Below are positions 47,496-56,482 of a stretch of 64,000 nucleotides of DNA, piece after piece. The DNA comes from an uncultured Aquimarina sp. (lineage in GTDB: Bacteria > Bacteroidota > Bacteroidia > Flavobacteriales > Flavobacteriaceae). The notes under the pieces were generated by a model. The model saw only the letters and a program-made list of their open reading frames with translations. It made no database searches and was not told the origin of the DNA. The stretch lies in the NCBI RefSeq assembly GCF_947495315.1, contig NZ_CANLYD010000005.1, positions 186,001 through 250,000 on the forward strand. Reading direction: 5' to 3'. Positions within the stretch are counted from its first letter, which is position 1; every line of letters begins with the position of its first letter. Position numbers and translations under genes: made by a program.

Positions 47496-49262
47496 ATGGC
47501 TGAAAAAAGCGGTAAAGCATTTGACTTTAAATTGTTTAAGAGATTGATTGGTTTTACTAATCCATATCGTATTACATTTTATTTTGTGGCTTTGTCTGCT
47601 ATATTATTATCTGTATTTGCGATACTTAGGCCTCTTTTATTGCAAAAAGCCATTGATAAAAGTTTTATTCCAAAAGATGAAGAGCTGATATTATTTTATA
47701 TAAGTTTGATGTTAGGGGTGTTATTATTAGAAGTAATATTTCAATTCCTATTTATCTATTTTGCTAATTGGTTAGGGCAAGAAGTGATTAGGGATTTAAG
47801 GGTGAAACTTTTTGATCATATGTTAGGTTTTAAGAAACAATACTATGATCAATCAGCTGTTGGTAGGTTGGTGACTAGAGCAGTGAGTGATATCGAAACT
47901 ATTGCGAGTATTTTTAGCCAAGGTCTTTTTATGATTATTAGTGATCTTCTAAAGATGATTGTTATTCTTGGTTTTATGATCTATTATAGCTGGCAACTTA
48001 CTTTGATAGTTCTAGCAGTACTTCCTTTTATCATTTTTGCTACTAGAGTTTTTCAAAGAAAAATGAAAACTGCTTTTGAAGAGGTCAGGACCCAGGTTTC
48101 AAATTTGAATTCTTTTGTTCAGGAACGGATTACCGGAATGAAAATCGTTCAGCTTTTTACCAGAGAAGAAATAGAATATGCCAATTTTAAAGAAATTAAT
48201 GATAAACATAAAAAAGGCTGGATAAAAACCGTTTGGTATAACTCTATATTTTTTCCTATTGCAGAAATGTCTAGTTCTATAACTATTGGATTAATTGTTT
48301 GGTATGGTGGATTGAGAGCGGCACAAGGTGATGTAATCACACTGGGTGTAGTCATTGCGTTTATCGAGTTATCCCAAATGCTATTTAGGCCTTTGCGTCA
48401 GATTGCGGATAAATTTAACACATTGCAGATGGGTATGGTGGCTGCCAATAGAGTATTTGCAATTTTGGACACTGAATCAAAAATTAATGACTTTGGCCAA
48501 TTAGAATTACCGGCCATTAATGGAGATATCGATTTTGATGATGTAAGATTCAGTTATTTAGAAGGAGAAGAAGTATTGAAAGGAGTTACCTTATCTGTAA
48601 AGTCTGGAGAGACTGTTGCTATAGTTGGGGCTACTGGAGCCGGTAAGTCTACTATTATTAATTTGCTAAGTAGGTTTTATGAAATCGATAGTGGAACTAT
48701 CTCAATTGATAAGCAGCCAATTAATACTATTGATCTAAAATCTTTGAGAAGTCATATCGCCGTAGTATTGCAAGATGTATTTCTCTTTGCTGATACGATC
48801 CTGAACAATATAACGCTTAATAATCCTGATATTACAGAAGAACAGGTTCAGAAAGCTGCTAAAGAAATAGGAATTCACGATTTTATAATGAGCCTTCCTA
48901 ATGGCTATCATTATAATGTAAAAGAAAGAGGGATAATGCTTTCTTCTGGTCAAAGACAATTAATATCTTTTCTGAGAGCATACGTTACAAATCCTGAGAT
49001 TTTAGTTTTAGATGAAGCAACTTCTTCTATTGACTCACATAGCGAGCAACTTATCCAGGATGCTACGGATAAAATAACTGAAGGTAGGACTTCTATAGTA
49101 ATCGCCCACAGATTGGCTACTATTAAAAATGCCGATAAGATTATCGTTATGGATAACGGTAAAATAGTAGAAGAAGGTAATCATAATGAACTGTTAGAAT
49201 TAGAAAATGGATATTATAAGAATCTTTATGATGTGCAGTTTGCAGAAGTGAGAGAGGTTTAG
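47496..49262 (+). CDS. ABC transporter, fused permease and ATPase (exporter type)
   Basis: A 588-residue half-transporter with six membrane helices (about 20-330) and an ATPase domain. Walker A is GATGAGKST, the Q loop VVLQDVFLF, the signature LSSGQRQL, Walker B ILVLDEATSS and the H loop IVIAHRLATI. The fold is the MsbA/LmrA-like exporter class, which moves lipids or drugs out of the cytosol. The substrate is not readable. It lies 2 bases after truA and overlaps the end of the converging DUF3667 gene by 4 bases. Confidence 0.93.
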   Translation: MAEKSGKAFDFKLFKRLIGFTNPYRITFYFVALSAILLSVFAILRPLLLQKAIDKSFIPKDEELILFYISLMLGVLLLEVIFQFLFIYFANWLGQEVIRDLRVKLFDHMLGFKKQYYDQSAVGRLVTRAVSDIETIASIFSQGLFMIISDLLKMIVILGFMIYYSWQLTLIVLAVLPFIIFATRVFQRKMKTAFEEVRTQVSNLNSFVQERITGMKIVQLFTREEIEYANFKEINDKHKKGWIKTVWYNSIFFPIAEMSSSITIGLIVWYGGLRAAQGDVITLGVVIAFIELSQMLFRPLRQIADKFNTLQMGMVAANRVFAILDTESKINDFGQLELPAINGDIDFDDVRFSYLEGEEVLKGVTLSVKSGETVAIVGATGAGKSTIINLLSRFYEIDSGTISIDKQPINTIDLKSLRSHIAVVLQDVFLFADTILNNITLNNPDITEEQVQKAAKEIGIHDFIMSLPNGYHYNVKERGIMLSSGQRQLISFLRAYVTNPEILVLDEATSSIDSHSEQLIQDATDKITEGRTSIVIAHRLATIKNADKIIVMDNGKIVEEGNHNELLELENGYYKNLYDVQFAEVREV

Positions 49263-50035
49263 TTTATCAATCCATATTCTTTTAGGAATTTGGACGTTAG
49301 AGCCGCAAGTATTATTACGCCTGTCGTAATTAGCACAATTAGGAACCACCCAATAAATCCTTTAACTATTACTTTTTTGTAACTGATCAAGTATAGGTTT
49401 TTGAATAAAAAAGTTGCGTAGATAAATTGAATTAGTAAGAAAACAAAACTACTTTCTTCTATATAGTCTCCTAAAATAAATGTTATGATATAAGGAATGA
49501 AAGTTAAAATGGTAAGATGAGATGTAAGGTAGGAATTGATAACAATGTGTTCGGTAAAATTATACTTTTTATACTTTCTAAATATAAAACGTGATATGAT
49601 GGCATAGAAAGGGATTAAAACAAAATATCCTAATGTGGGAAACTTTTTAGTTACTTCTATGAAAAGCTGAACTATCTTAGATGATTCGTCAAACCTTTCC
49701 GAATCTGAAGGTATGTCAAATCCTCTTTCTTTTATAAACGTAAGTATTGCTGCTAACGTAACAGATAGCAAGAAATATGATGCTACATTAAGGTACTTCT
49801 TTCTTACTCCATTAATATAACCATCGATTACAATATGTGGTTTTGTAGTTAAGTCTTTTATTGTATTAACGAATGTGTTATCAACATTAAGATACACCTC
49901 ACTTATTTCGGTGATTAGGTTTTTAAAAGTAATACGTTTTGTGATTTTTTTGGCTCCGCAATTAGAGCAAAAATTAACGTCTTCTATGTTATTTCCGCAA
50001 TTTTTACAATTGTTGATTGTAATAGTCTTAGCCAT
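49259..50035 (-). CDS. DUF3667 zinc-ribbon membrane protein (copy A)
   Basis: A 258-residue protein with an N-terminal double-CxxC zinc ribbon (NCKNCGNNIEDVNFCSNCGA, about 9-28), the conserved motif KKITKRITFKNLITEI, and DGYINGVRKKYLNVASYF before about four membrane helices. It matches DUF3667 by pattern, and its function is unknown. It shares layout and motifs with the next gene upstream, so the pair arose by duplication. A 15-base A-tract (on the coding strand) lies in its 75-base upstream space. Confidence 0.85.
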   Translation of the reverse strand: MAKTITINNCKNCGNNIEDVNFCSNCGAKKITKRITFKNLITEISEVYLNVDNTFVNTIKDLTTKPHIVIDGYINGVRKKYLNVASYFLLSVTLAAILTFIKERGFDIPSDSERFDESSKIVQLFIEVTKKFPTLGYFVLIPFYAIISRFIFRKYKKYNFTEHIVINSYLTSHLTILTFIPYIITFILGDYIEESSFVFLLIQFIYATFLFKNLYLISYKKVIVKGFIGWFLIVLITTGVIILAALTSKFLKEYGLIN

Positions 50036-50110
50036 TTTATTTTGATATTAATCTCCTTTTCTTTTTTTTTTTTTTTGATTTTAAAATAATCCTTTTCTGC
50101 CAATTAGAGG

Positions 50111-50905
50111 TTATATGGCAGAAGATTCTCTATTAGGTATTAAACCCATTTTAAACATAATAATGCCGGAAATTATTGAAAAGAGTATAAATAAGACGGT
50201 CATAATTAGTGAAAATAATAAGGTTTTGATTACAATTTTTTTAAGATTAAGGCTATAGAGACTTTTAAGAACGTATGCGATGTATATTATGGAAATAGGA
50301 AATTGAATCCAGAGAATCAAGAATATATTTTTTATGGTTAGAAGTAGTGGTAAAGTAATAAAACTTATAACCATAGTAATATGTGAATACGCGTATAAAT
50401 GGATTACAAAATGTTCCGTTAGATTGTATTTTTTATAATTTAAGAATACGAGTCTTGATATGAAGGCTAAAAACGGAATCGTTAAAAATGAGATCAGAGA
50501 TTGATATTCAAAAGATAAATCTGAAGCTACTTTGGAGACTTCAATTTGATTAGTATCAATAAAAACATTTGAGAAAATTGTGTCTTTGTATTTTCTTAAG
50601 ACGAAAGTATACAAACTAGCAATAGTAAGAGAGATGGCGAAGTAGCTAAAAACATTTATATACCTTTTTCTAACTCCGTGAATATAACCATCAATTACAT
50701 CTTTTGGTGTCGTAAACAGGTATATGAATGTTCTAATAAATGAATTATCAAGATTTAGAAAACGATCACTAAATTCCTGAGTCAGGTTTTTAAAAGTAAT
50801 TCGTTTCGTTATCTTTTTAGCTCCGCAATCTGGACAAAAAGAGTAGTTGTCAATTTGGAAACCACAGTTTTTACAATGATTTATGTTAGTAAGGTTGTTA
50901 CTCAT
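50111..50905 (-). CDS. DUF3667 zinc-ribbon membrane protein (copy B)
   Basis: A 264-residue paralog of the previous gene. The zinc ribbon is HCKNCGFQIDNYSFCPDCGA (about 10-29), then KKITKRITFKNLTQEF, PKDVIDGYIHGVRKRYIN and four or five membrane helices. Its ATG overlaps the stop of cdaA by one base (TAATG), suggesting translational coupling with the diadenylate cyclase. Role unknown. Confidence 0.85.
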   Translation of the reverse strand: MSNNLTNINHCKNCGFQIDNYSFCPDCGAKKITKRITFKNLTQEFSDRFLNLDNSFIRTFIYLFTTPKDVIDGYIHGVRKRYINVFSYFAISLTIASLYTFVLRKYKDTIFSNVFIDTNQIEVSKVASDLSFEYQSLISFLTIPFLAFISRLVFLNYKKYNLTEHFVIHLYAYSHITMVISFITLPLLLTIKNIFLILWIQFPISIIYIAYVLKSLYSLNLKKIVIKTLLFSLIMTVLFILFSIISGIIMFKMGLIPNRESSAI

Positions 50906-51681
50906 TATTGAAGATCTCTCTTTATTTTTTCTATTAACTCTTCGGGTGTTTTAAAAATTACAAACTCGCCATTTTTGATATATGACATTTGACCTGTTTC
51001 TTCACTGACTATAAGAGCTAACGCGTCGGTTTTTTCTGTTATACCTATAGCAGCTCGGTGTCTTAATCCAAAACGCAAAGGGATGTCTCTATCATTAGTT
51101 ACAGGTAGAATGACACGAGTAGCCACAATCCTATTGTCATCTACAATCATTGCGCCATCGTGTAATGGACTATTTTTATAAAAAATACTTTCTATAATCG
51201 GGGTTTTTACCAAAATATCCAATTCATCACCAGAGGTTTTTACAAAATCCAGAGAAGTATTTCTTTTAATTACGATTAGAGCTCCTGTAAAAGTGGTTCC
51301 CATTTTTTGACAGGCTTTTACAATTGCGGTTACATCGGTAAGACTATCTTCTGGAGTGTCTCTTATAAATTTTAGTTGTCGAAGAAATTTCCTTCTTCTT
51401 CCGAAATTTGTGGAGCCAATCATTAATAGAAACTTTCGAATTTCCTGTTGGAAAACAACGATTAACGCAAACATTCCTACACCAATAAATTCTCCTAGTA
51501 CACTACTAAGCATCTCCATAGCCAGAAACTGTGTAAGTTTCCAAACCAGATATATCATTACAATACCGATAAAAATATTGATGGCTGCGGTTCCTTTAAC
51601 CAACTTATAGATATAGTACAGTAGTAGTGCTACGAGTACGATATCCAGGATATCTAATATTCTAAGGTTGATTAAATCCAA
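50905..51681 (-). CDS. cdaA: Diadenylate cyclase CdaA (c-di-AMP synthase)
   Basis: CdaA (258 aa) makes the second messenger c-di-AMP from two ATP at the inner membrane. It has three N-terminal membrane helices (about 10-80) and a DisA_N/DAC catalytic domain. The DGA motif is in SPLHDGAMIVDDNRIVA and the RHR motif in RFGLRHRAAIGITEKTDA. There is no CdaR-like regulator next to it. Instead it is followed, with a 1-base overlap, by a DUF3667 gene. folP lies upstream behind a hairpin. Confidence 0.95.
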   Translation of the reverse strand: MDLINLRILDILDIVLVALLLYYIYKLVKGTAAINIFIGIVMIYLVWKLTQFLAMEMLSSVLGEFIGVGMFALIVVFQQEIRKFLLMIGSTNFGRRRKFLRQLKFIRDTPEDSLTDVTAIVKACQKMGTTFTGALIVIKRNTSLDFVKTSGDELDILVKTPIIESIFYKNSPLHDGAMIVDDNRIVATRVILPVTNDRDIPLRFGLRHRAAIGITEKTDALALIVSEETGQMSYIKNGEFVIFKTPEELIEKIKRDLQ

Positions 51682-51730
51682 ATATTGGGAGTTTTTGTAA
51701 AAATAGGAAAATTAGTGAAACTCTGATTAG

Positions 51731-51749
51731 AAAATCCGCCAAAGGCGGA
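51731..51749 (-). terminator. Terminator after folP
   Basis: tccgcc (51735-51740) pairs with ggcgga (51744-51749). On the - strand it is followed by TTTTC. It lies between the folP stop and the cdaA start, so cdaA probably has its own promoter. Confidence 0.55.
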
Positions 51750-51766
51750 GCATTCGAATTAGTTGG

Positions 51767-52597
51767 TTAAGATTGTTCGTAATACTTATTAGTAAGAGCA
51801 ATACATTCCGTTGCTTCTTTTACATCATGTACTCTTAGGATCGAAGTCCCTTTAAGCAGCGCTATGGTGTTTAATGAGGTTGTTCCGTTTAATGATTCTG
51901 ATGGGTTAATGCCTAAAGATTTATAAATCATAGATTTTCTTGATACACCTGCTAAGATTGGTAACCCTTGAAACTTTAACAAGTCCAGCTTTCTAAGAAG
52001 TTCAAAGTTCTGATCGATATTTTTTGCAAAACCAAAACCAGGATCAATGATAATATCATTAATACCTTCTTTTCTTGCTTCAGCTACTTTTTGAGAAAAA
52101 TAAAACTGAATATCTTTTATTAAGTCTTCATATTGATTTAACGATTTCATAGTTTGCGGAGTACCTTTCATGTGCATCATGATGTATGGCACTTTAAGTT
52201 GTCCAACAGTTTGAATCATGTTTTTGTCCAGATTTCCGGCCGAAATATCATTAATAATTGCAGCCCCTGTATCAATACATTGTTTTGCAATTTCGCTTCT
52301 AAAGGTATCTATCGATAAGATAGCATCCGGAAACTTGGAGACAATTAATGCTACTACAGGTAAAATTCTTTTCTCTTCTTCTTCAATAGAAATGTGATCT
52401 GCACCGGGTCTTGAGGAATAGGCACCAATATCTATAAAAGTAGCTCCTTCCTGAAGCATTTTTTCTACCTGATGTAAGATTTGTAATTCGTCTTTGTATT
52501 TTCCTCCATCATAGAATGAATCTGGTGTTAGATTTAAAATTCCCATTACTTTTGGGGAGGAGAGATCTACCAGGAAACCTTTGCAATTAATAGTCAT
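51767..52597 (-). CDS. folP: Dihydropteroate synthase
   Basis: FolP (276 aa) joins p-aminobenzoate and 6-hydroxymethyl-dihydropterin pyrophosphate in folate synthesis. TIM-barrel motifs in order are MGILNLTPDSFYDGG, FIDIGAYSSRPGA, LSIDTFRSEIA, INDISAG, MHMKGTPQTMK, IIDPGFGFAKN and LAGVSRKSMI. The gene is divergent from the DUF1599 gene. Confidence 0.97.
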   Translation of the reverse strand: MTINCKGFLVDLSSPKVMGILNLTPDSFYDGGKYKDELQILHQVEKMLQEGATFIDIGAYSSRPGADHISIEEEEKRILPVVALIVSKFPDAILSIDTFRSEIAKQCIDTGAAIINDISAGNLDKNMIQTVGQLKVPYIMMHMKGTPQTMKSLNQYEDLIKDIQFYFSQKVAEARKEGINDIIIDPGFGFAKNIDQNFELLRKLDLLKFQGLPILAGVSRKSMIYKSLGINPSESLNGTTSLNTIALLKGTSILRVHDVKEATECIALTNKYYEQS

Positions 52598-52680
52598 ATA
52601 AGAGTTTATACTATATTTTTAATGTTTATTTGGTATAATTGCCATATTAAAGCGAAATTTACGCAAAATTCAACAGTTAT

Positions 52681-53223
52681 ATGCAAGATACGTCAACACA
52701 ATATGACGCGGTAATCACGAAGTGTCGTGATCTGTTTATTAAGAAAATGAAAGATTATGGCAGTGCCTGGAGAATCCTTAGATTACCATCACTTACAGAT
52801 CAGATTTTTATAAAAGCACAACGTATTAGAAGCTTACAAGAAAATGCTGTAAGAAAAGTAGATGAAGGAGAAGTTTCTGAGTTCATTGGCATCATAAATT
52901 ATAGTTTGATGGCTCTAATTCAGTTAGAGGAAGGAATTGCAGAACAACCTGATTTGTCTACAGAAGAAGCTACGGGTCTGTATGATAAGCATATAGAGAT
53001 CACAAAAACATTGATGATGAATAAAAATCATGATTATGGTGAGGCTTGGCGTGATATGCGAGTAAGTTCACTCACGGATTTAGTTATTCAGAAATTACTT
53101 CGTGTTAAACAAATTGAAGATAATAAGGGTAAAACACTCGTAAGTGAAGGTATCGATGCTAATTATCAAGATATGATTAACTACGCTGTTTTTGCAATGA
53201 TTCACTTAGGTGAAGCAGAATAA
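52681..53223 (+). CDS. DUF1599 domain protein
   Basis: A 180-residue protein with two internal repeats. Each has the pattern KMKDYGSAWRILRLPSLTD / NKNHDYGEAWRDMRVSSLTD followed by Q-hydrophobic-R-hydrophobic residues. This is DUF1599, also called nucleotide-modification-associated domain 1 in some databases. Function is unknown. It starts the + strand group that continues with the DoxX-like gene and ABC permease. Confidence 0.88.
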   Translation: MQDTSTQYDAVITKCRDLFIKKMKDYGSAWRILRLPSLTDQIFIKAQRIRSLQENAVRKVDEGEVSEFIGIINYSLMALIQLEEGIAEQPDLSTEEATGLYDKHIEITKTLMMNKNHDYGEAWRDMRVSSLTDLVIQKLLRVKQIEDNKGKTLVSEGIDANYQDMINYAVFAMIHLGEAE

Positions 53224-53312
53224 TTTGTGATTTTATAAAATACTGTTAAACTAAAAGCAACAAGATATAAAGCTATTATCTTGTTCGAAATAAATTATAA
53301 TTACCTTTTAAA

Positions 53313-54509
53313 ATGAAAATACTCGTTGGTTTTTCCAGAATATTTGTAGCTGCTCTTTTTTTATTTTCAGGATTTATTAAACTTAATGACCCGTTAGGAT
53401 TCTCGTACAAGCTTCAAGAATACTTTAGCGAAGGAGTGCTAAATATGGAGTTTTTAATTCCGTTCGCATTATTAATGGCAGTATTCTTATGTGTTTTTGA
53501 AATAATAGTAGGAGTGACATTATTGTTAGGATATCTGCCAAAATTTACTGTATGGTCCTTATTAGGTATGATTGTCTTTTTTACGTTTCTTACCTTTTAT
53601 TCAGCTTATTTTAATAAGGTAACAGATTGTGGTTGCTTTGGAGATGCATTACCATTGACTCCTTGGGAGTCTTTTACAAAGGATGTTATTCTGCTTGTAT
53701 TTATTTTGATTTTATTCTTCGGAAGAAAATATATAACACCAATCTTACAGGAGTCTTCTCATAAATGGATTGTGTTTGCTTGCTTTACTGCTTGTTTAGG
53801 ATTTGCATATCAAGTATTAATGCATTTACCAACTTTTGATTTCAGAGCCTATAAAATAGGAACAAACATACAGGAAGGGATGTCAGTTCCTGAAGGAGCT
53901 CCAGAAGCAGCGTTTGAATATTTTTGGAAATTCGATATAGATGGCAAAGAAGAAATCATAAAAACCAGTGGTGAATATCCACAAGTTAATGGTAAATATA
54001 TAGAGGTAGAAACTAAAATGATTAATGAAGGATATATTCCACCTATTCATGATTTCGCAATAGAAAAAGATGGTCAGGATTATACCACGGAGTTTCTAGA
54101 AAAAGAAAATGTTGTCCTTATTATTATGTATAATCTTTCTAAAAGTGAAGGAGAAGGAATGAATGCCATGAAAGGGCTTACTGATAAAGCTTTATCTCAA
54201 GGTTATGATGTAATAGGACTTACAGCATCTTCTCCTCAGGAAGTTTCTCAGAAAAAAGAACAATATGACTTGAGTTTTGATTTTTATAGCACTGATGAAA
54301 CTGCGCTTAAAACCATCTTACGATCTAATCCGGGAATCGTAAAATTGAATAAAGGGGTCATCACAGAAAAACTGCACTGGAATGATGCAGATAAATTAAT
54401 TTTAGACAAGGTAAAACGATCAAAGCCAATTATTAAGGAAGCAGTAGAAGTGGAAATGGACACCCTATCGGTTGATACTTTATCTATAGATTCAGAAAAA
54501 TCTAATTAA
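53313..54509 (+). CDS. DoxX-like membrane protein (BT_3928 family)
   Basis: A 398-residue protein. The N-terminal half (about 1-150) has four or more membrane helices of the DoxX/MauE type, with the cysteine motif TDCGCFGDALPLTPWE. The C-terminal half resembles a thioredoxin-like fold (VVLIIMYNLSKSEGEG) but has no CxxC redox pair. Conserved next to DUF1599 and tpiA in Bacteroidetes, as far as I recall. Function unknown. Confidence 0.85.
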   Translation: MKILVGFSRIFVAALFLFSGFIKLNDPLGFSYKLQEYFSEGVLNMEFLIPFALLMAVFLCVFEIIVGVTLLLGYLPKFTVWSLLGMIVFFTFLTFYSAYFNKVTDCGCFGDALPLTPWESFTKDVILLVFILILFFGRKYITPILQESSHKWIVFACFTACLGFAYQVLMHLPTFDFRAYKIGTNIQEGMSVPEGAPEAAFEYFWKFDIDGKEEIIKTSGEYPQVNGKYIEVETKMINEGYIPPIHDFAIEKDGQDYTTEFLEKENVVLIIMYNLSKSEGEGMNAMKGLTDKALSQGYDVIGLTASSPQEVSQKKEQYDLSFDFYSTDETALKTILRSNPGIVKLNKGVITEKLHWNDADKLILDKVKRSKPIIKEAVEVEMDTLSVDTLSIDSEKSN

Positions 54510-54511
54510 CG

Positions 54512-55582
54512 ATGATTAAATACTTCTATAAATTTGGGTATGCTTTACTTACTTTACTAGGAGTAATTACTGTGATTTTTTTATTATTTACTATTCTTCC
54601 GGGCGACCCAGCACAAATGATGATGGGGCAGAACGAAAATAAAGAGCAGTTAGATATCATAAATAAAAAATATGGTTTCGACCTTCCTATCCGTACCCAA
54701 TATCGCTATTATCTAAATGACCTTTCACCAATTTCATTTCATAGTGCCAAGGAAGATGATTTCTCTTATTTCGATACTAAAAAATATTCTGGAGTTTCAT
54801 TATTTACTATAGGTGCTATAAAAACAGTCTTTAAGTATCCTTATCTTAGAGAATCTTTTCAGAAAAACGGAAAAAAAGTAAGTCAGGTAATCAAAGAAAC
54901 TTTGCCTAATACAGCTGTGCTGGCAGTGTCGGCAATTTTGATAGCTATATTTCTGGGTATTTCCATGGGAATGGTTAGTGCACTGACTAAAGATAGATGG
55001 CCTGATCGATTAATTCAATTGGTGAGTACCATAGGAATGAGTGTCCCTTCTTTTTTTAGTGCTATTATTTTTGCCTGGTTATTTGGATATGTATTGCACG
55101 AATATACCAATCTTAATATGACCGGAAGTCTGTATGAAGTGGATGATTTTGGAGAAGGAACATATATTCAGTGGAAAAATTTAATACTACCGGCAATAGT
55201 TTTGGGAGTTCGACCATTAGCAGTAGTTAGTCAATTAATGAGAAATTCTTTATTAGAAGTAATGAGTCAGGATTATATAAGAACAGCTAAAGCAAAAGGT
55301 TTATCATTACACCAAGTAATTAGAAAGCATGCATTAAAAAATGCTTTGAATCCAGTTGTAACAGCAATTTCAGGATGGTTTGCATCCATGTTAGCAGGAG
55401 CAGTATTTGTAGAGTATATTTTTGGATGGAATGGACTGGGGAAAGAGATAGTAGATGCGTTAAACACATCAGATCTTCCTATTATTATGGGAGCGGTAAT
55501 TGTGATCTCTTCAGTGTTCATTCTAATCAATATATTTGTAGATATTATTTATAGATGGTTAGATCCTAGAATTCGGGTGTAA
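54512..55582 (+). CDS. ABC transporter permease (DppB/OppB-like)
   Basis: A 356-residue inner-membrane permease with about six helices. The start is MIKYFYKFGYALLTLLGVIT, with TILPGDPAQMMMG and the ATPase-coupling loop SQDYIRTAKAKGLSLHQVI, then HALKNALNPV. This pattern fits the DppB/OppB family of peptide and nickel importers. No binding protein, second permease or ATPase is nearby, so its partners are elsewhere. It starts 2 bases after the DoxX-like gene. Confidence 0.92.
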   Translation: MIKYFYKFGYALLTLLGVITVIFLLFTILPGDPAQMMMGQNENKEQLDIINKKYGFDLPIRTQYRYYLNDLSPISFHSAKEDDFSYFDTKKYSGVSLFTIGAIKTVFKYPYLRESFQKNGKKVSQVIKETLPNTAVLAVSAILIAIFLGISMGMVSALTKDRWPDRLIQLVSTIGMSVPSFFSAIIFAWLFGYVLHEYTNLNMTGSLYEVDDFGEGTYIQWKNLILPAIVLGVRPLAVVSQLMRNSLLEVMSQDYIRTAKAKGLSLHQVIRKHALKNALNPVVTAISGWFASMLAGAVFVEYIFGWNGLGKEIVDALNTSDLPIIMGAVIVISSVFILINIFVDIIYRWLDPRIRV

Positions 55583-55637
55583 TTATCATGCTTTTAAATT
55601 GTAACCAAATAGTAACCACACACATAAATTAAAATTA

Positions 55638-56390
55638 ATGAGAGCAAAAATTGTAGCAGGAAACTGGAAAATGAATAAAAACCTGGCAGAGACCGGAGTT
55701 TTACTTTCTGAGCTAAAAACAAAACTCAAGGAAACACCAGATGCAAAAATCATTGTAGCGCCAACATTTACAAATTTATATTATGCTTTTGAAGAGCTTA
55801 AAGGGTTTGATATCGAGGTAGCTGCACAAAATATGCATCAAGCGGAAAATGGAGCGTTTACCGGAGAAATTTCTGCAGATATGCTAAAAAGTACCGGTGT
55901 AGAAACCGTTATATTAGGACATAGTGAACGTAGAGCATATTTTGGAGAAACGGATGCATTGCTAGAGGAAAAAGTAAATACAGCGTTAAAACACGATATG
56001 ACAGTTATCTTTTGTTTCGGAGAAGAATTAGAAGATCGTAAGGCTGGTAACCATTTTGATTTGGTAGAGAGTCAGTTAAAAAATGCCTTATTTAAACTTG
56101 ATGCAGATGCTTGGAAGAATATTATTTTGGCGTATGAGCCAGTTTGGGCAATAGGAACAGGAGAAACAGCAAGCCCAGAACAAGCACAAGAAATGCATGC
56201 GTTTATTCGTAAAACGATAGCTAATGCATTTAGTGCAGAAATTGCAGAAGAAGTTTCCATACTATACGGAGGAAGTGTAAAACCTGCTAATGCAAAAGAG
56301 ATTTTTGCTAAGCCTGATGTAGATGGAGGATTAATAGGCGGAGCTGCTTTAGATCCTGAGAGTTTTGCTGCTATAGCAAATTCATTCTAA
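55638..56390 (+). CDS. tpiA: Triosephosphate isomerase
   Basis: TpiA (250 aa) interconverts dihydroxyacetone phosphate and glyceraldehyde-3-phosphate. It has GNWKMNKN (Asn/Lys), the catalytic His in VILGHSERRAYFG, the catalytic Glu in AYEPVWAIGTG and the phosphate loops ILYGGSVKPAN and GLIGGAALD. A hairpin terminator follows. Confidence 0.98.
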   Translation: MRAKIVAGNWKMNKNLAETGVLLSELKTKLKETPDAKIIVAPTFTNLYYAFEELKGFDIEVAAQNMHQAENGAFTGEISADMLKSTGVETVILGHSERRAYFGETDALLEEKVNTALKHDMTVIFCFGEELEDRKAGNHFDLVESQLKNALFKLDADAWKNIILAYEPVWAIGTGETASPEQAQEMHAFIRKTIANAFSAEIAEEVSILYGGSVKPANAKEIFAKPDVDGGLIGGAALDPESFAAIANSF

Positions 56391-56415
56391 ATAAAGTTTT
56401 GGATAATAAATAATT

Positions 56416-56446
56416 AGGTATTCGTTTGCGCGAATACCTTTTTTTT
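56416..56446 (+). terminator. Terminator after tpiA
   Basis: aggtattcg (56416-56424) pairs with cgaatacct (56431-56439), followed by a T8-type run. Confidence 0.8.
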
Positions 56447-56460
56447 GTTGGTCAAAATAG

Positions 56461-56468
56461 TAACTTTG
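56461..56468 (+). promoter_or_regulatory. Candidate -7 box for prmA
   Basis: taactttg matches TAnnTTTG, 14 bases before the prmA start. A TTTG lies upstream, but its spacing (13 bases) is shorter than usual. Confidence 0.4.
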
Positions 56469-56482
56469 CAACTTAATTTTAA

